Origin: Streptococcus sp. 1643
Lineage (GTDB): Bacteria; Bacillota; Bacilli; Lactobacillales; Streptococcaceae
Assembly (NCBI RefSeq): GCF_006228325.1
Contig: NZ_CP040231.1
Location: 755,001-819,000 of the forward strand
Direction of reading: 5' to 3'
DNA length: 64,000 nt
Shown one piece after another: positions 29,115 to 37,651 of this stretch. The notes beneath the pieces were generated by a model, which had not been told where the DNA came from, made no database searches, and saw nothing but the letters and a program-made list of their open reading frames with translations. The translations under genes were made by a program, and so were the position numbers. The first letter of the stretch is position 1. Each line of letters opens with the position of its first letter.

Positions 29115-29660
29115 ATGAAAAAAGTTATTTTTGCTGGATTGAGCCTCATGTCTCTATTCTTGTTGATTGCTTGTGGTGAAAAAGAAACCAAACAGACAAG
29201 CAGTCCAAAACAACCAGCTGTACAACAAATCGCAGTCGGTAAGGATGCACCAGACTTTACCTTGCAGTCTATGGATGGCAAAGAAGTGAAGTTATCAGAC
29301 TATAAAGGGAAAAAGGTCTATTTGAAATTCTGGGCTTCTTGGTGTGGACCATGTAAAAAAAGCATGCCTGAGTTGATGGAACTAGCTGCAAAACAAGATC
29401 GAGACTTTGAAATCTTGAGTGTCATTGCACCTGGTTTACAAGGTGAAAAAACAGTTCAAGACTTTCCAAAATGGTACCAAGAACAAGGCTACAAGGATAT
29501 TCCAGTTCTATATGATACGCAAGCAACTACCTTCCAAGCCTACCAAATTCGTAGTATTCCAACGGAATACTTGATTGACAGTCAAGGTAAAATCGGAAAA
29601 ATCCAATTTGGTGCTATTAGCAACGCTGATGCAGAAGCAGCATTTAAAGAAATGAAATAA
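29115..29660 (+). CDS. Surface thioredoxin-family lipoprotein (TlpA/Etrx type)
   Basis: An extracellular thioredoxin-like lipoprotein, 181 aa. The signal peptide ends in the lipobox LIAC (Cys20). The AhpC/TSA-Redoxin fold carries the active site WASWCGPCKK. The cis-Pro is in RSIPTEYLI. It is co-transcribed with ccdA, which should keep it reduced. In pneumococcus such Etrx proteins serve methionine sulfoxide reductase MsrAB; no msrAB is present here, so this resembles the Etrx2/CcdA2 pair. Confidence 0.88.
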   Translation: MKKVIFAGLSLMSLFLLIACGEKETKQTSSPKQPAVQQIAVGKDAPDFTLQSMDGKEVKLSDYKGKKVYLKFWASWCGPCKKSMPELMELAAKQDRDFEILSVIAPGLQGEKTVQDFPKWYQEQGYKDIPVLYDTQATTFQAYQIRSIPTEYLIDSQGKIGKIQFGAISNADAEAAFKEMK

Positions 29661-29662
29661 AG

Positions 29663-29690
29663 AAAAAATCGCGATTGTTCGCGATTTTTT
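29663..29690. terminator. Bidirectional terminator between etrx-like gene and pbp3
   Basis: AAAAAATCGCG (29663-29673) pairs with CGCGATTTTTT (29680-29690), with T runs on both strands. Confidence 0.9.
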
Positions 29691-29691
29691 T

Positions 29692-30933
29692 TTATAGTTT
29701 TTCATTGATAAAGCGGATAAATTGATTCCACCAAACCTTCAAAAAGAAGGCTTTTTCAACTTTCTTTTCAGAAACCATTTCAAAAGATGGTTTGTCGGAA
29801 GTGAGATAGCCCTGCCCGACCAAATCCTGATCATCATAGGTCAGAGTACCAACAACCTTGCCTTCTTCCAATGGAGCCATTTCTGATGTTGATTTCGGTG
29901 TGAATTGGAGAGCTGGTGTAGTACCGCTTCCGATGCGTTGGACGATGGAAATGTCTGACTTAGCGACAGCTGTCACATTATCTTCTTTACCATCCAGAAC
30001 TGTTACTTTACTATCGTTATATGCTTCACCTTTCTGAACGACGGTTTTTAAGGCAAAGTTTGCAGAAATATAATCTAAAAGTGCAGAAGTAGCAGTAAAA
30101 CGTGCATAAGGGTTGGTATCTTGTTGATCTGCATTCAAAACAACCGTAATAATACGCATCCCTTTCTCAACAGTTGTTCCAACGAATGAAGCACCAGCTT
30201 TATCAGTAGTACCTGTCTTTAGTCCATCAATACCACCACGATAGGCAGGCATTCCCTCCAACATATAGTTGGTTGAGTGGATTTCAAGTCCTGCAAAGGT
30301 AGAAGTTGGTTTTTTTGTGATTTCCAAAACTTGAGGATAATCTCGGATGAGGTTACGAGCGACGATTGCAACATCGTAGGCACTCAACTTGTTTTCATCG
30401 TCTTTTTTAGAACCAGGATAGATATTATCGCCAAGGGTCTCATTATTTAAACCAGTTGTGTTTACAATAGTTGCATCTTGAATTCCCCATTCAAGAAGTT
30501 TAGCCCTCATCTTGTCTACAAAATCTTTCTCAGAACCAGCAATCTTTTCTGCTAGTGCAATCGCAGCGCTGTTCGCGCTGGATACCATTGTAGCCTCTAA
30601 TAGCTGTTCAACAGTATAATTTCGAGCTTCCATAGGGACGTTACTCGCCTCAGAATTAGTTGTAAGTTTGTAAGGATAGTCCGAAATATCAACAGGTGTA
30701 GATAGGCTGATAGTTCCTTGTTCCAGAGCTTCATAGACCAAATAAACTGTAACCAGTTTTGTAATAGAAGCAATTTCTACAGGCTGATTTGCATCTTTTT
30801 CATAGAGGATTTTTCCAGTTGTAGCCTCGACAGCAATAGCATGTTTAGCAGCAACATCAAACTCCTGAGCAGAAACAGTAGAAGCTGTTCCAAAAACCAA
30901 AAGTGTCATAAAAGATAAAATTATTTTTTTCAT
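29692..30933 (-). CDS. dacA: D-alanyl-D-alanine carboxypeptidase PBP3 (DacA)
   Basis: A low-molecular-weight PBP that trims the terminal D-Ala of peptidoglycan pentapeptides, limiting cross-links. 413 aa. The signal peptide is cleaved near VSA (residue 22). Active-site motifs are S56-x-x-K59 in ASITKL, SxN in SSANSA and KTG in GLKTGTT. The C-terminal beta domain ends with an amphipathic helix (FFLKVWWNQFIRFI) for membrane attachment. No Shine-Dalgarno precedes the ATG, and the -10 box ends 9 nt upstream. Confidence 0.95.
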   Translation of the reverse strand: MKKIILSFMTLLVFGTASTVSAQEFDVAAKHAIAVEATTGKILYEKDANQPVEIASITKLVTVYLVYEALEQGTISLSTPVDISDYPYKLTTNSEASNVPMEARNYTVEQLLEATMVSSANSAAIALAEKIAGSEKDFVDKMRAKLLEWGIQDATIVNTTGLNNETLGDNIYPGSKKDDENKLSAYDVAIVARNLIRDYPQVLEITKKPTSTFAGLEIHSTNYMLEGMPAYRGGIDGLKTGTTDKAGASFVGTTVEKGMRIITVVLNADQQDTNPYARFTATSALLDYISANFALKTVVQKGEAYNDSKVTVLDGKEDNVTAVAKSDISIVQRIGSGTTPALQFTPKSTSEMAPLEEGKVVGTLTYDDQDLVGQGYLTSDKPSFEMVSEKKVEKAFFLKVWWNQFIRFINEKL

Positions 30934-30942
30934 ATTAGCTTT

Positions 30943-30951
30943 ATTTTATCA
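30943..30951 (-). promoter_or_regulatory. Extended -10 promoter of pbp3, adjacent to start codon
   Basis: TGA-TAAAAT on the minus strand ends 9 nt before the ATG. The predicted 5' leader is only about 1-3 nt. Confidence 0.65.
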
Positions 30952-31009
30952 TAAAGAAAAAAAATATTCTCGCTTTTTTACTAAAGCCAACTTATCTTTT
31001 TCAGAAATA

Positions 31010-31018
31010 TGGTAAAAT
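31010..31018 (+). promoter_or_regulatory. Extended -10 promoter of AI-2E family gene 1
   Basis: TGG-TAAAAT, 19 nt before the ATG, with an AAGGAGGA ribosome site between. Confidence 0.7.
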
Positions 31019-31037
31019 AGAGAGAAGGAGGATACCT

Positions 31038-32147
31038 ATGTTCCGTAGAAACAAATTATTTTTTTGGACAGCTGAAATTTTATTATTAACATTGATTTTC
31101 TATCTTTGGAGAGAAATGGGAGCCATCATTACTCCCTTCGTAACGGTTGTGAATACCATCATGATTCCATTTTTGCTTGGTGGATTTTTTTACTACATTA
31201 CAAATCCAGTCGTTACTTTCTTGGAAAAGAGATGTAAGATCAATCGTCTAATTGGCGTCTTGGTCACTCTTTGTGCCTTGATTGGTGCTATCGTTGTAGG
31301 GGTCGTTTATCTCTTGCCGATTTTGATTAATCAGTTGACCAGCTTGATTATTTCTAGTCAAAACATCTATAGTAGACTACAAGATTTGATCATCGATTTG
31401 TCCATGAATCCAGTCTTCCAAAATATTGATATTCAACAAACAATTCAACAACTGAATCTCTCCTATGTGGATATCCTACAGAATATCCTTAATAGCGTCA
31501 GCAACAGTTTAGGAAGCGTTCTTTCAGCCTTGTTTAGTACAGTTCTGATTCTCATTATGACCCCTGTATTCTTGATTTATTTCTTGTTGGATGGTCATAA
31601 GTTGCTACCAATGTTGGAACGTACCATCTTAAAACATGACAAATTGAATCTTTCTAGCCTTTTAACCAATCTCAATACAACCATAGCGCGCTATATCAGT
31701 GGAATTGCGATTGATGCGGTTATTATTGGATGTTTAGCCTATATTGGCTATAGCGTTATCGGATTAAAGTACGCCCTAGTTTTTGCTATTTTTTCTGGAA
31801 TCGCAAATTTGATTCCTTATGTTGGTCCAAGTATTGGCTTGATTCCAATGGTGATTGCCAATGTGTTCACAGATCCTCATCGTATGTTGATTGCGGTTGC
31901 TTATATGCTCATTATTCAGCAGATTGACGGAAATGTTCTCTATCCACGCATCGTTGGAGGAGTTATGAAAGTGCATCCGATTACGATTTTGGTGCTCCTT
32001 TTACTGTCAAGTAATATCTACGGTGTCATAGGGATGGTCGTAGCAGTACCTACTTACTCTATTTTTAAAGAAATTACTAAGTTCCTAGCGAAATTATATG
32101 AAAACCATAAAGAAGCTAAGGAACTGGAAAAAACAGAATCAAATTAA
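31038..32147 (+). CDS. AI-2E family (PerM-type) membrane protein 1
   Basis: A 369-aa polytopic protein of the AI-2E transporter superfamily. The N-terminal helix pair, a long extracytoplasmic/amphipathic segment (about 105-165) and the C-terminal cluster GIANLIPYVGPSIGLIPM and HPITILVLLLL are family hallmarks. Members export AI-2 or act as ion antiporters; the substrate cannot be told from sequence. A second, distant paralogue lies at 52621. It is divergent from pbp3 and followed by a terminator. Confidence 0.82.
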   Translation: MFRRNKLFFWTAEILLLTLIFYLWREMGAIITPFVTVVNTIMIPFLLGGFFYYITNPVVTFLEKRCKINRLIGVLVTLCALIGAIVVGVVYLLPILINQLTSLIISSQNIYSRLQDLIIDLSMNPVFQNIDIQQTIQQLNLSYVDILQNILNSVSNSLGSVLSALFSTVLILIMTPVFLIYFLLDGHKLLPMLERTILKHDKLNLSSLLTNLNTTIARYISGIAIDAVIIGCLAYIGYSVIGLKYALVFAIFSGIANLIPYVGPSIGLIPMVIANVFTDPHRMLIAVAYMLIIQQIDGNVLYPRIVGGVMKVHPITILVLLLLSSNIYGVIGMVVAVPTYSIFKEITKFLAKLYENHKEAKELEKTESN

Positions 32148-32170
32148 AATCAGGGAGACCTGATTTTTTT
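32147..32170 (+). terminator. Terminator after AI-2E gene 1
   Basis: AATCAGG/CCTGATT hairpin with a GAGA loop followed by T7; it overlaps the stop codon region. Confidence 0.88.
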
Positions 32171-32283
32171 GATGAAAAGACTATCGCCAAACGAAAAGAA
32201 GTTTGAATTCATATTGCCATAAAGAAGCAGAAGAACAGGATTTGATAAGATTTAGATTAATTCACAAAATATGTGTAAAACAC

Positions 32284-32311
32284 TTGCAATTTAGCAGAAA
32301 TTTGATAAAAT
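32284..32311 (+). promoter_or_regulatory. Promoter of tuf
   Basis: TTGCAA (32284-32289), a 16-nt spacer ending in TGA, and TAAAAT (32306-32311). A leader of about 65 nt follows. The preceding 110 nt after the terminator show no other feature. Confidence 0.7.
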
Positions 32312-32382
32312 AGTAAGGAAAGTTAGACTGTATTGCCTACTGTCTATCTATAAAATATATTTTATTGGAGGCTTTTACTCAA

Positions 32383-33579
32383 ATGGCAAAAGAAAAATAC
32401 GATCGTAGTAAACCACACGTTAACATTGGTACTATCGGACACGTTGACCACGGTAAAACTACTTTGACTGCAGCTATCACAACTGTATTGGCACGTCGCT
32501 TGCCTTCAGCAGTTAACCAACCTAAAGACTATGCGTCTATCGATGCTGCTCCAGAAGAACGCGAACGCGGTATCACTATCAACACTGCGCACGTTGAGTA
32601 CGAAACTGAAAAACGTCACTACGCTCACATCGACGCTCCAGGACACGCGGACTACGTTAAAAACATGATTACTGGTGCTGCTCAAATGGACGGAGCTATC
32701 CTTGTAGTAGCTTCAACTGACGGACCAATGCCACAAACTCGTGAGCACATCCTTCTTTCACGTCAGGTTGGTGTTAAACACCTTATCGTCTTCATGAACA
32801 AAATTGACTTGGTAGACGACGAAGAATTGCTTGAATTGGTTGAAATGGAAATCCGTGACCTCTTGTCAGAATACGACTTCCCAGGTGACGATCTTCCAGT
32901 TATCCAAGGTTCAGCTCTTAAAGCTCTTGAAGGTGACTCTAAATACGAAGACATCATCATGGAATTGATGAACACTGTTGATGAGTACATCCCAGAACCA
33001 GAACGTGACACTGAAAAACCATTGCTTCTTCCAGTCGAAGACGTATTCTCAATCACTGGACGTGGTACAGTTGCTTCAGGACGTATCGACCGTGGTACTG
33101 TTCGTGTCAACGACGAAATCGAAATCGTTGGTATCAAAGAAGAAACTCAAAAAGCAGTTGTTACTGGTGTTGAAATGTTCCGTAAACAACTTGACGAAGG
33201 TCTTGCTGGAGATAACGTAGGTGTCCTTCTTCGTGGTGTTCAACGTGACGAAATCGAACGTGGACAAGTTATCGCTAAACCAGGTTCAATCAACCCACAC
33301 ACTAAATTTAAAGGTGAAGTCTACATCCTTACTAAAGAAGAAGGTGGACGTCACACTCCATTCTTCAACAACTACCGTCCACAATTCTACTTCCGTACTA
33401 CTGACGTTACAGGTTCAATCGAACTTCCTGCAGGTACTGAAATGGTAATGCCTGGTGATAACGTGACTATCGACGTTGAGTTGATCCACCCAATCGCCGT
33501 AGAACAAGGTACTACATTCTCTATCCGTGAGGGTGGACGTACTGTTGGTTCAGGTATGGTTACAGAAATCGAAGCTTAA
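32383..33579 (+). CDS. tuf: Elongation factor Tu
   Basis: The GTPase that delivers aminoacyl-tRNA to the ribosome, 398 aa. The start at 32383 ([10 protein letters not shown]) follows GGAGG by 11 nt; the in-frame TTG at 32365 is part of the leader. GHVDHGKTT lies at residues 18-26, and DAPGHADYV and NKIDLVD are intact. Codon use is extremely biased, as expected for one of the most abundant proteins. It is monocistronic, with its own promoter and terminator. Confidence 0.98.
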
Positions 33580-33625
33580 TTCGATTAAGTTCCCAGAAGA
33601 ACAATTATTTAAGTCAGACACTAAA

Positions 33626-33654
33626 AGAATCTTGCCTTGCAAGGTTCTTTTTTT
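33626..33654 (+). terminator. Terminator of tuf
   Basis: AGAATCTTGC (33626-33635) pairs with GCAAGGTTCT (33639-33648), followed by a T tract. Confidence 0.88.
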
Positions 33655-33707
33655 CTTCTCCTTACTCTATTTGAAGTGCTTCTACTCTAGCAGTATAATA
33701 GTTTTTT

Positions 33708-33716
33708 TGGTATAAT
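33708..33716 (+). promoter_or_regulatory. Extended -10 promoter abutting ylxM start codon
   Basis: TGG-TATAAT (33711-33716) ends exactly 7 nt before the ylxM ATG. The intervening AAAAGTT has no Shine-Dalgarno. Confidence 0.75.
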
Positions 33717-33723
33717 AAAAGTT

Positions 33724-34056
33724 ATGGAAATCGAAAAAACCAATCGTATGAACGCCCTTTTTGAATTTTATGCGGCGCTTTTGACAGACAAGCAGATGAA
33801 CTATATTGAACTCTATTATGCTGATGATTATAGTCTTGCTGAGATTGCTGAAGAGTTCGGTGTCAGTCGTCAGGCTGTCTATGATAATATCAAGCGGACG
33901 GAAAAGATTCTAGAAGATTATGAGATGAAACTGCACATGTATTCGGACTACATTGTCCGCAGTCAGATTTTTGACCAGATCTTGGAGCGTTATCCCAAGG
34001 ATGACTTTCTGCAGGAGCAGATAGAAATTTTAACAAGTATTGATAATAGAGAATAA
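33724..34056 (+). CDS. ylxM: YlxM, SRP-associated helix-turn-helix protein
   Basis: A 110-aa UPF0122 family protein. The sigma-70 region 4-like [22 protein letters not shown] is at about residues 40-58. YlxM homologues bind SRP components (Ffh and scRNA) and modulate Ffh GTPase activity, which fits the location upstream of ffh. No ribosome site is visible and the -10 box is 7 nt upstream, so the mRNA is probably leaderless. Confidence 0.92.
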
Positions 34057-34058
34057 GT

Positions 34059-34274
34059 ATGGGGAGTATAGTCATCTACAAAGGTATACCCTGTAAACTA
34101 TTAGCTGCTGAGACTCCTTTTCCCACAAGGCTACAAATCCTCTCGTCTGATTCTATCTTTCGAGCTCTTCAAGAGGGATTTAGCTGTTGGGGATATCCAA
34201 ATGAGATAATGAAAGAAGTCACTCCAGAAGAACTTGTTTGTTTACAAGATTTTGGACGTTTTCCACCGAATTAA
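34059..34274 (+). CDS. Hypothetical 71-aa protein between ylxM and ffh
   Basis: A small ORF starting 2 nt after the ylxM stop and ending 19 nt before ffh. It begins MGSIVIYKGIPCKLL and ends GRFPPN. Three Cys are present, one near the centre in GFSCWGYPNE; there is no membrane helix or signal peptide. No clear Shine-Dalgarno is seen, so it would depend on coupling to ylxM. I do not recognise the family; the position suggests, but does not prove, an SRP-related role. Confidence 0.6.
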   Translation: MGSIVIYKGIPCKLLAAETPFPTRLQILSSDSIFRALQEGFSCWGYPNEIMKEVTPEELVCLQDFGRFPPN

Positions 34275-34293
34275 TGAAACATAGGAGAAAAAA

Positions 34294-35865
34294 ATGGCAT
34301 TTGAAAGTTTAACAGAACGTTTACAGAACGTCTTTAAAAATCTACGTAAAAAAGGAAAAATATCTGAGGCTGATGTCCAGGAAGCAACCAAAGAGATTCG
34401 TTTGGCCTTGCTGGAAGCCGACGTTGCTTTGCCTGTTGTAAAGGACTTTATCAAGAAGGTTCGTGAACGTGCAGTCGGACACGAGGTCATTGATACCCTC
34501 AATCCAGCCCAACAGATTATCAAAATCGTTGATGAGGAATTGACAGCTGTTTTAGGTTCCGATACGGCAGAAATTATCAAGTCACCAAAAATTCCAACCA
34601 TTATCATGATGGTCGGTTTGCAAGGGGCTGGTAAAACGACTTTTGCTGGTAAGCTGGCTAATAAACTCAAGAAGGAAGAAAATGCTCGTCCTTTGATGAT
34701 TGCGGCAGATATTTATCGTCCAGCAGCCATCGATCAGCTGAAAACACTTGGACAACAAATCGATGTTCCTGTCTTTGCACTTGGAACAGAAGTGCCTGCT
34801 GTTGAAATTGTTCGCCAAGGTTTGGAGCAAGCGCAGGCCAATCACAACGACTATGTCTTGATCGATACGGCAGGGCGTTTACAAATCGATGAACTTCTTA
34901 TGAATGAGCTTCGTGATGTTAAAGCACTGGCTCAACCAAACGAAATCCTCCTTGTCATTGATGCCATGATCGGTCAGGAAGCGGCTAATGTTGCCCGTGA
35001 GTTTAATGCTCAGTTGGAAGTAACTGGTGTCATCCTTACCAAGATTGATGGGGATACTCGTGGTGGTGCAGCTTTGTCTGTTCGTCACATCACTGGAAAA
35101 CCTATCAAGTTCACTGGTACGGGTGAAAAGATAACAGATATCGAAACCTTCCACCCAGACCGTATGTCAAGCCGTATCCTTGGTATGGGGGATATGCTCA
35201 CTTTGATTGAGAAAGCTTCTCAGGAATACGATGAGCAAAAAGCTCTTGAAATGGCTGAGAAAATGCGCGAAAACACCTTTGATTTCAATGATTTCATTGA
35301 TCAATTGGATCAGGTGCAAAATATGGGGCCAATGGAAGACTTACTCAAGATGATTCCAGGTATGGCTAACAATCCTGCCCTTCAAAATATGAAGGTGGAT
35401 GAGCGCCAGATTGCGCGCAAACGTGCCATTGTGTCTTCTATGACACCTGAAGAACGCGAAAACCCTGATCTGTTAAATCCAAGTCGTCGCCGTCGTATCG
35501 CTGCTGGTTCTGGAAATACCTTTGTCGAAGTCAATAAATTTATCAAGGACTTTAACCAGGCCAAACAGCTCATGCAAGGTGTCATGTCTGGGGATATGAA
35601 CAAGATGATGAAGCAGATGGGAATCAACCCAAATAACCTTCCAAAAAATATGCCAAATATGGGAGGGATGGATATGTCTGCCCTTGAAGGCATGATGGGA
35701 CAAGGTGGAATGCCGGATATGTCAGGTCTCGGAGGAGCAGGCATGCCAGATATGAGCCAGATGTTTGGTGGCGGACTCAAAGGTAAAATTGGTGAATTTG
35801 CCATGAAACAGTCTATGAAACGCATGGCCAACAAAATGAAAAAAGCGAAGAAAAAACGCAAATAA
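34294..35865 (+). CDS. ffh: Signal recognition particle GTPase Ffh
   Basis: Binds signal peptides of nascent membrane and secreted proteins and delivers them to FtsY, 523 aa. The N domain occupies residues 1-95. The G domain starts with GLQGAGKTT (about 109-117) and includes DTAGR and TKIDGD. The methionine-rich M domain (about 330-523) ends with many MxxM and GGM repeats and a basic tail (KKAKKKRK) that binds scRNA. An AGGAGAA ribosome site precedes the ATG. Confidence 0.97.
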   Translation: MAFESLTERLQNVFKNLRKKGKISEADVQEATKEIRLALLEADVALPVVKDFIKKVRERAVGHEVIDTLNPAQQIIKIVDEELTAVLGSDTAEIIKSPKIPTIIMMVGLQGAGKTTFAGKLANKLKKEENARPLMIAADIYRPAAIDQLKTLGQQIDVPVFALGTEVPAVEIVRQGLEQAQANHNDYVLIDTAGRLQIDELLMNELRDVKALAQPNEILLVIDAMIGQEAANVAREFNAQLEVTGVILTKIDGDTRGGAALSVRHITGKPIKFTGTGEKITDIETFHPDRMSSRILGMGDMLTLIEKASQEYDEQKALEMAEKMRENTFDFNDFIDQLDQVQNMGPMEDLLKMIPGMANNPALQNMKVDERQIARKRAIVSSMTPEERENPDLLNPSRRRRIAAGSGNTFVEVNKFIKDFNQAKQLMQGVMSGDMNKMMKQMGINPNNLPKNMPNMGGMDMSALEGMMGQGGMPDMSGLGGAGMPDMSQMFGGGLKGKIGEFAMKQSMKRMANKMKKAKKKRK

Positions 35866-35895
35866 AAAAGGAAAGCAGAAGTGCTTTCCTTTTTG
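35865..35895 (+). terminator. Terminator of ylxM-ffh
   Basis: A near-perfect 13-bp stem, AAAAAGGAAAGCA with TGCTTTCCTTTTT, lies at the ffh stop codon. Confidence 0.92.
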
Positions 35896-35947
35896 GTATA
35901 AAATATGTGCTTTCTATGATTAGGCAATTTTCTTAATTGAAAAATGA

Positions 35948-36946
35948 CTAAATAGAAAGAGAGATTTCAAAGCCTTGCATCCATTCGGATTTTACTGTGA
36001 TTTCGATTTTTAAAGCATCTGCTAATTGTTTGACCAGATATAGGCCCATGCCTGTTGATTTTTTCCTTGTCTCTCCTGAATCACCTGTAAAACCTTTCTC
36101 AAAGATATGAGGTAAGTCACAAGCTTTAACTCCGCAGCCATTATCCCTAATAATCAGACTTGTACGTCCCTTGTCTTTTGATATATAAATATTGAGTTCG
36201 GGTTTGTCGGAGCTATATTTAATGGAGTTGGCTAGGATTTGAGAGAGGATAAATTCAAAACTGCGTTGATCGGTGTAGCAGATTCCTTGTATGTTTTCTA
36301 CCTTAATCGTAAATTTCTTTTCTTTGAGCAAGGGATCAAAGTTTTCCAAAAGATCTTGGATACACTCTTCTAGGTCAAGGTATTCAAATAGAAAATCATT
36401 TTTCTCACTTTTCACCCTGTAGTAGAATAGGATCTGTGATACATTTTCTTGGATTTGCTTTTTCACATAGTCCAACTTAAAAGCTGTATCCTCAGGCAAC
36501 TGGTCGCTTTGATTGTCCAAAAGGAGGGAAAGAAGCGACAGAGGGAGTTTAATCTCATGCGCCCATTTTTCAACATAGTCCTCATACTCGGCTAGTAATG
36601 AGTTGAGTTTTCCTATTTCAGCCTGCTTTTGATAAAGTGTATCTGCTATTTTTTCAATGCTTTCTTTTTCTGAGGCACTTGATAAATGCAATAATTCAAG
36701 CTCAGTATCCGTCTTGGGATTGGCTATGAAGGCTTTATAGGCAGATGATTTTTTTCTTTCTGTTCTTATAAGTAAGAATGATAGGATGAAAAAAAGCAGG
36801 ACGGTTGCTAAAATATAGAGAAGGATGAGGGCTTGAAACATTCTCACATCTGAAAGCCAAAGCAGGACAGCTGTAAATAGATCAAATGCTAAGAGAACAA
36901 GTAACCAAGGCAGATAACTAGCTAGATATTTTAGATTATGTTTCAT
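35948..36946 (-). CDS. BceS/MbrD-type intramembrane-sensing histidine kinase
   Basis: A 332-aa sensor kinase with two adjacent N-terminal transmembrane helices (about 11-31 and 39-60) and almost no extracellular loop, the hallmark of Bce-type kinases that sense through their ABC permease. The phospho-accepting His130 is in EKWAHEIKLPLSLL. The N-box is QILANSIKYSS, with DNGCG and GMGLYLVKQ for ATP binding. The start overlaps the regulator gene by 11 nt. Order and composition match mbrABCD of S. mutans and bceRSAB of Bacillus. Named inducers of such systems are bacitracin and lantibiotics; the inducer here is not known. Confidence 0.88.
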   Translation of the reverse strand: MKHNLKYLASYLPWLLVLLAFDLFTAVLLWLSDVRMFQALILLYILATVLLFFILSFLLIRTERKKSSAYKAFIANPKTDTELELLHLSSASEKESIEKIADTLYQKQAEIGKLNSLLAEYEDYVEKWAHEIKLPLSLLSLLLDNQSDQLPEDTAFKLDYVKKQIQENVSQILFYYRVKSEKNDFLFEYLDLEECIQDLLENFDPLLKEKKFTIKVENIQGICYTDQRSFEFILSQILANSIKYSSDKPELNIYISKDKGRTSLIIRDNGCGVKACDLPHIFEKGFTGDSGETRKKSTGMGLYLVKQLADALKIEITVKSEWMQGFEISLSI

Positions 36947-37619
36947 CTGGACTTACCTCTTCAAGCTTGTAACCAATACCTCTGACGGACTTGACTTGAA
37001 GGGCAATGCCAGCCTGTTTCATCACCTTTTTTAGCCTTGCAATGTTTACTTGTAGGGCATTTTCATCGATGAACTCAGTTGTATTCCACAGTTTCATACT
37101 TAGTTCTTCTTTTGTGATGACAGGAGCATTAGTAACCAATAAGGTTTCTAACAATTTCCCTTGATTTTGGGGGAGTAAAATCGAGTGTCCATTGATATAA
37201 AGGGTATAGGTCTGTCTATCCAGCAGAAAATTATCTTTTTCAAGTAGATTTCGTCTGCCTTCATAGCGTTTCAAGATATTTTCTATACGTACCAAAAATC
37301 TTTCTTTCTTGAAAGGCTTTGTTAGATACTCATCTGCCCCTAATTTCAGGGCGTAAATCTCATCTTTTAGTTGTTCACGGGAGGTGAGAACCAATATGGG
37401 CACAGAGCGTTTGGACTTGAGATTTTTACAAATTTGAAAACCAGTTTCTCCCGGCAAATTCAAATCGAGTATGATTAGATCCGTATCGTATTGCAGCACT
37501 TGCTGGCTTGTATCTTTGAAGTCAATCAACTTATCAACTTGATAACCCGTCTTCTCTAACAAAATAACAATTTCATCTCGAATCAAGGCTTCATCTTCAA
37601 TAACCAGAATATGCTTCAT
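36936..37619 (-). CDS. BceR/MbrC-type response regulator (OmpR family)
   Basis: A 227-aa OmpR-type regulator. The receiver domain holds the acidic pair E8-D9, phospho-acceptor Asp52 in ILDLNLPG and Lys102 in LTKPF. The C-terminal winged helix has the ENALQVNIARLKKVM recognition helix and ends GIGYKLEE. It lies 32 nt after the permease and overlaps the kinase by 11 nt. A likely target site is the inverted repeat at 40528-40544. Confidence 0.9.
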   Translation of the reverse strand: MKHILVIEDEALIRDEIVILLEKTGYQVDKLIDFKDTSQQVLQYDTDLIILDLNLPGETGFQICKNLKSKRSVPILVLTSREQLKDEIYALKLGADEYLTKPFKKERFLVRIENILKRYEGRRNLLEKDNFLLDRQTYTLYINGHSILLPQNQGKLLETLLVTNAPVITKEELSMKLWNTTEFIDENALQVNIARLKKVMKQAGIALQVKSVRGIGYKLEEVSPDET

Positions 37620-37651
37620 ATCGGTTCCTCCTTTTCCTAATTTATTTTACC

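Noticed and set aside
35382..35927. A 181-codon open frame antisense to the end of ffh
   Set aside because: It is the mirror of the methionine/glycine-rich M domain, has no ribosome site, and the ffh frame is certain.
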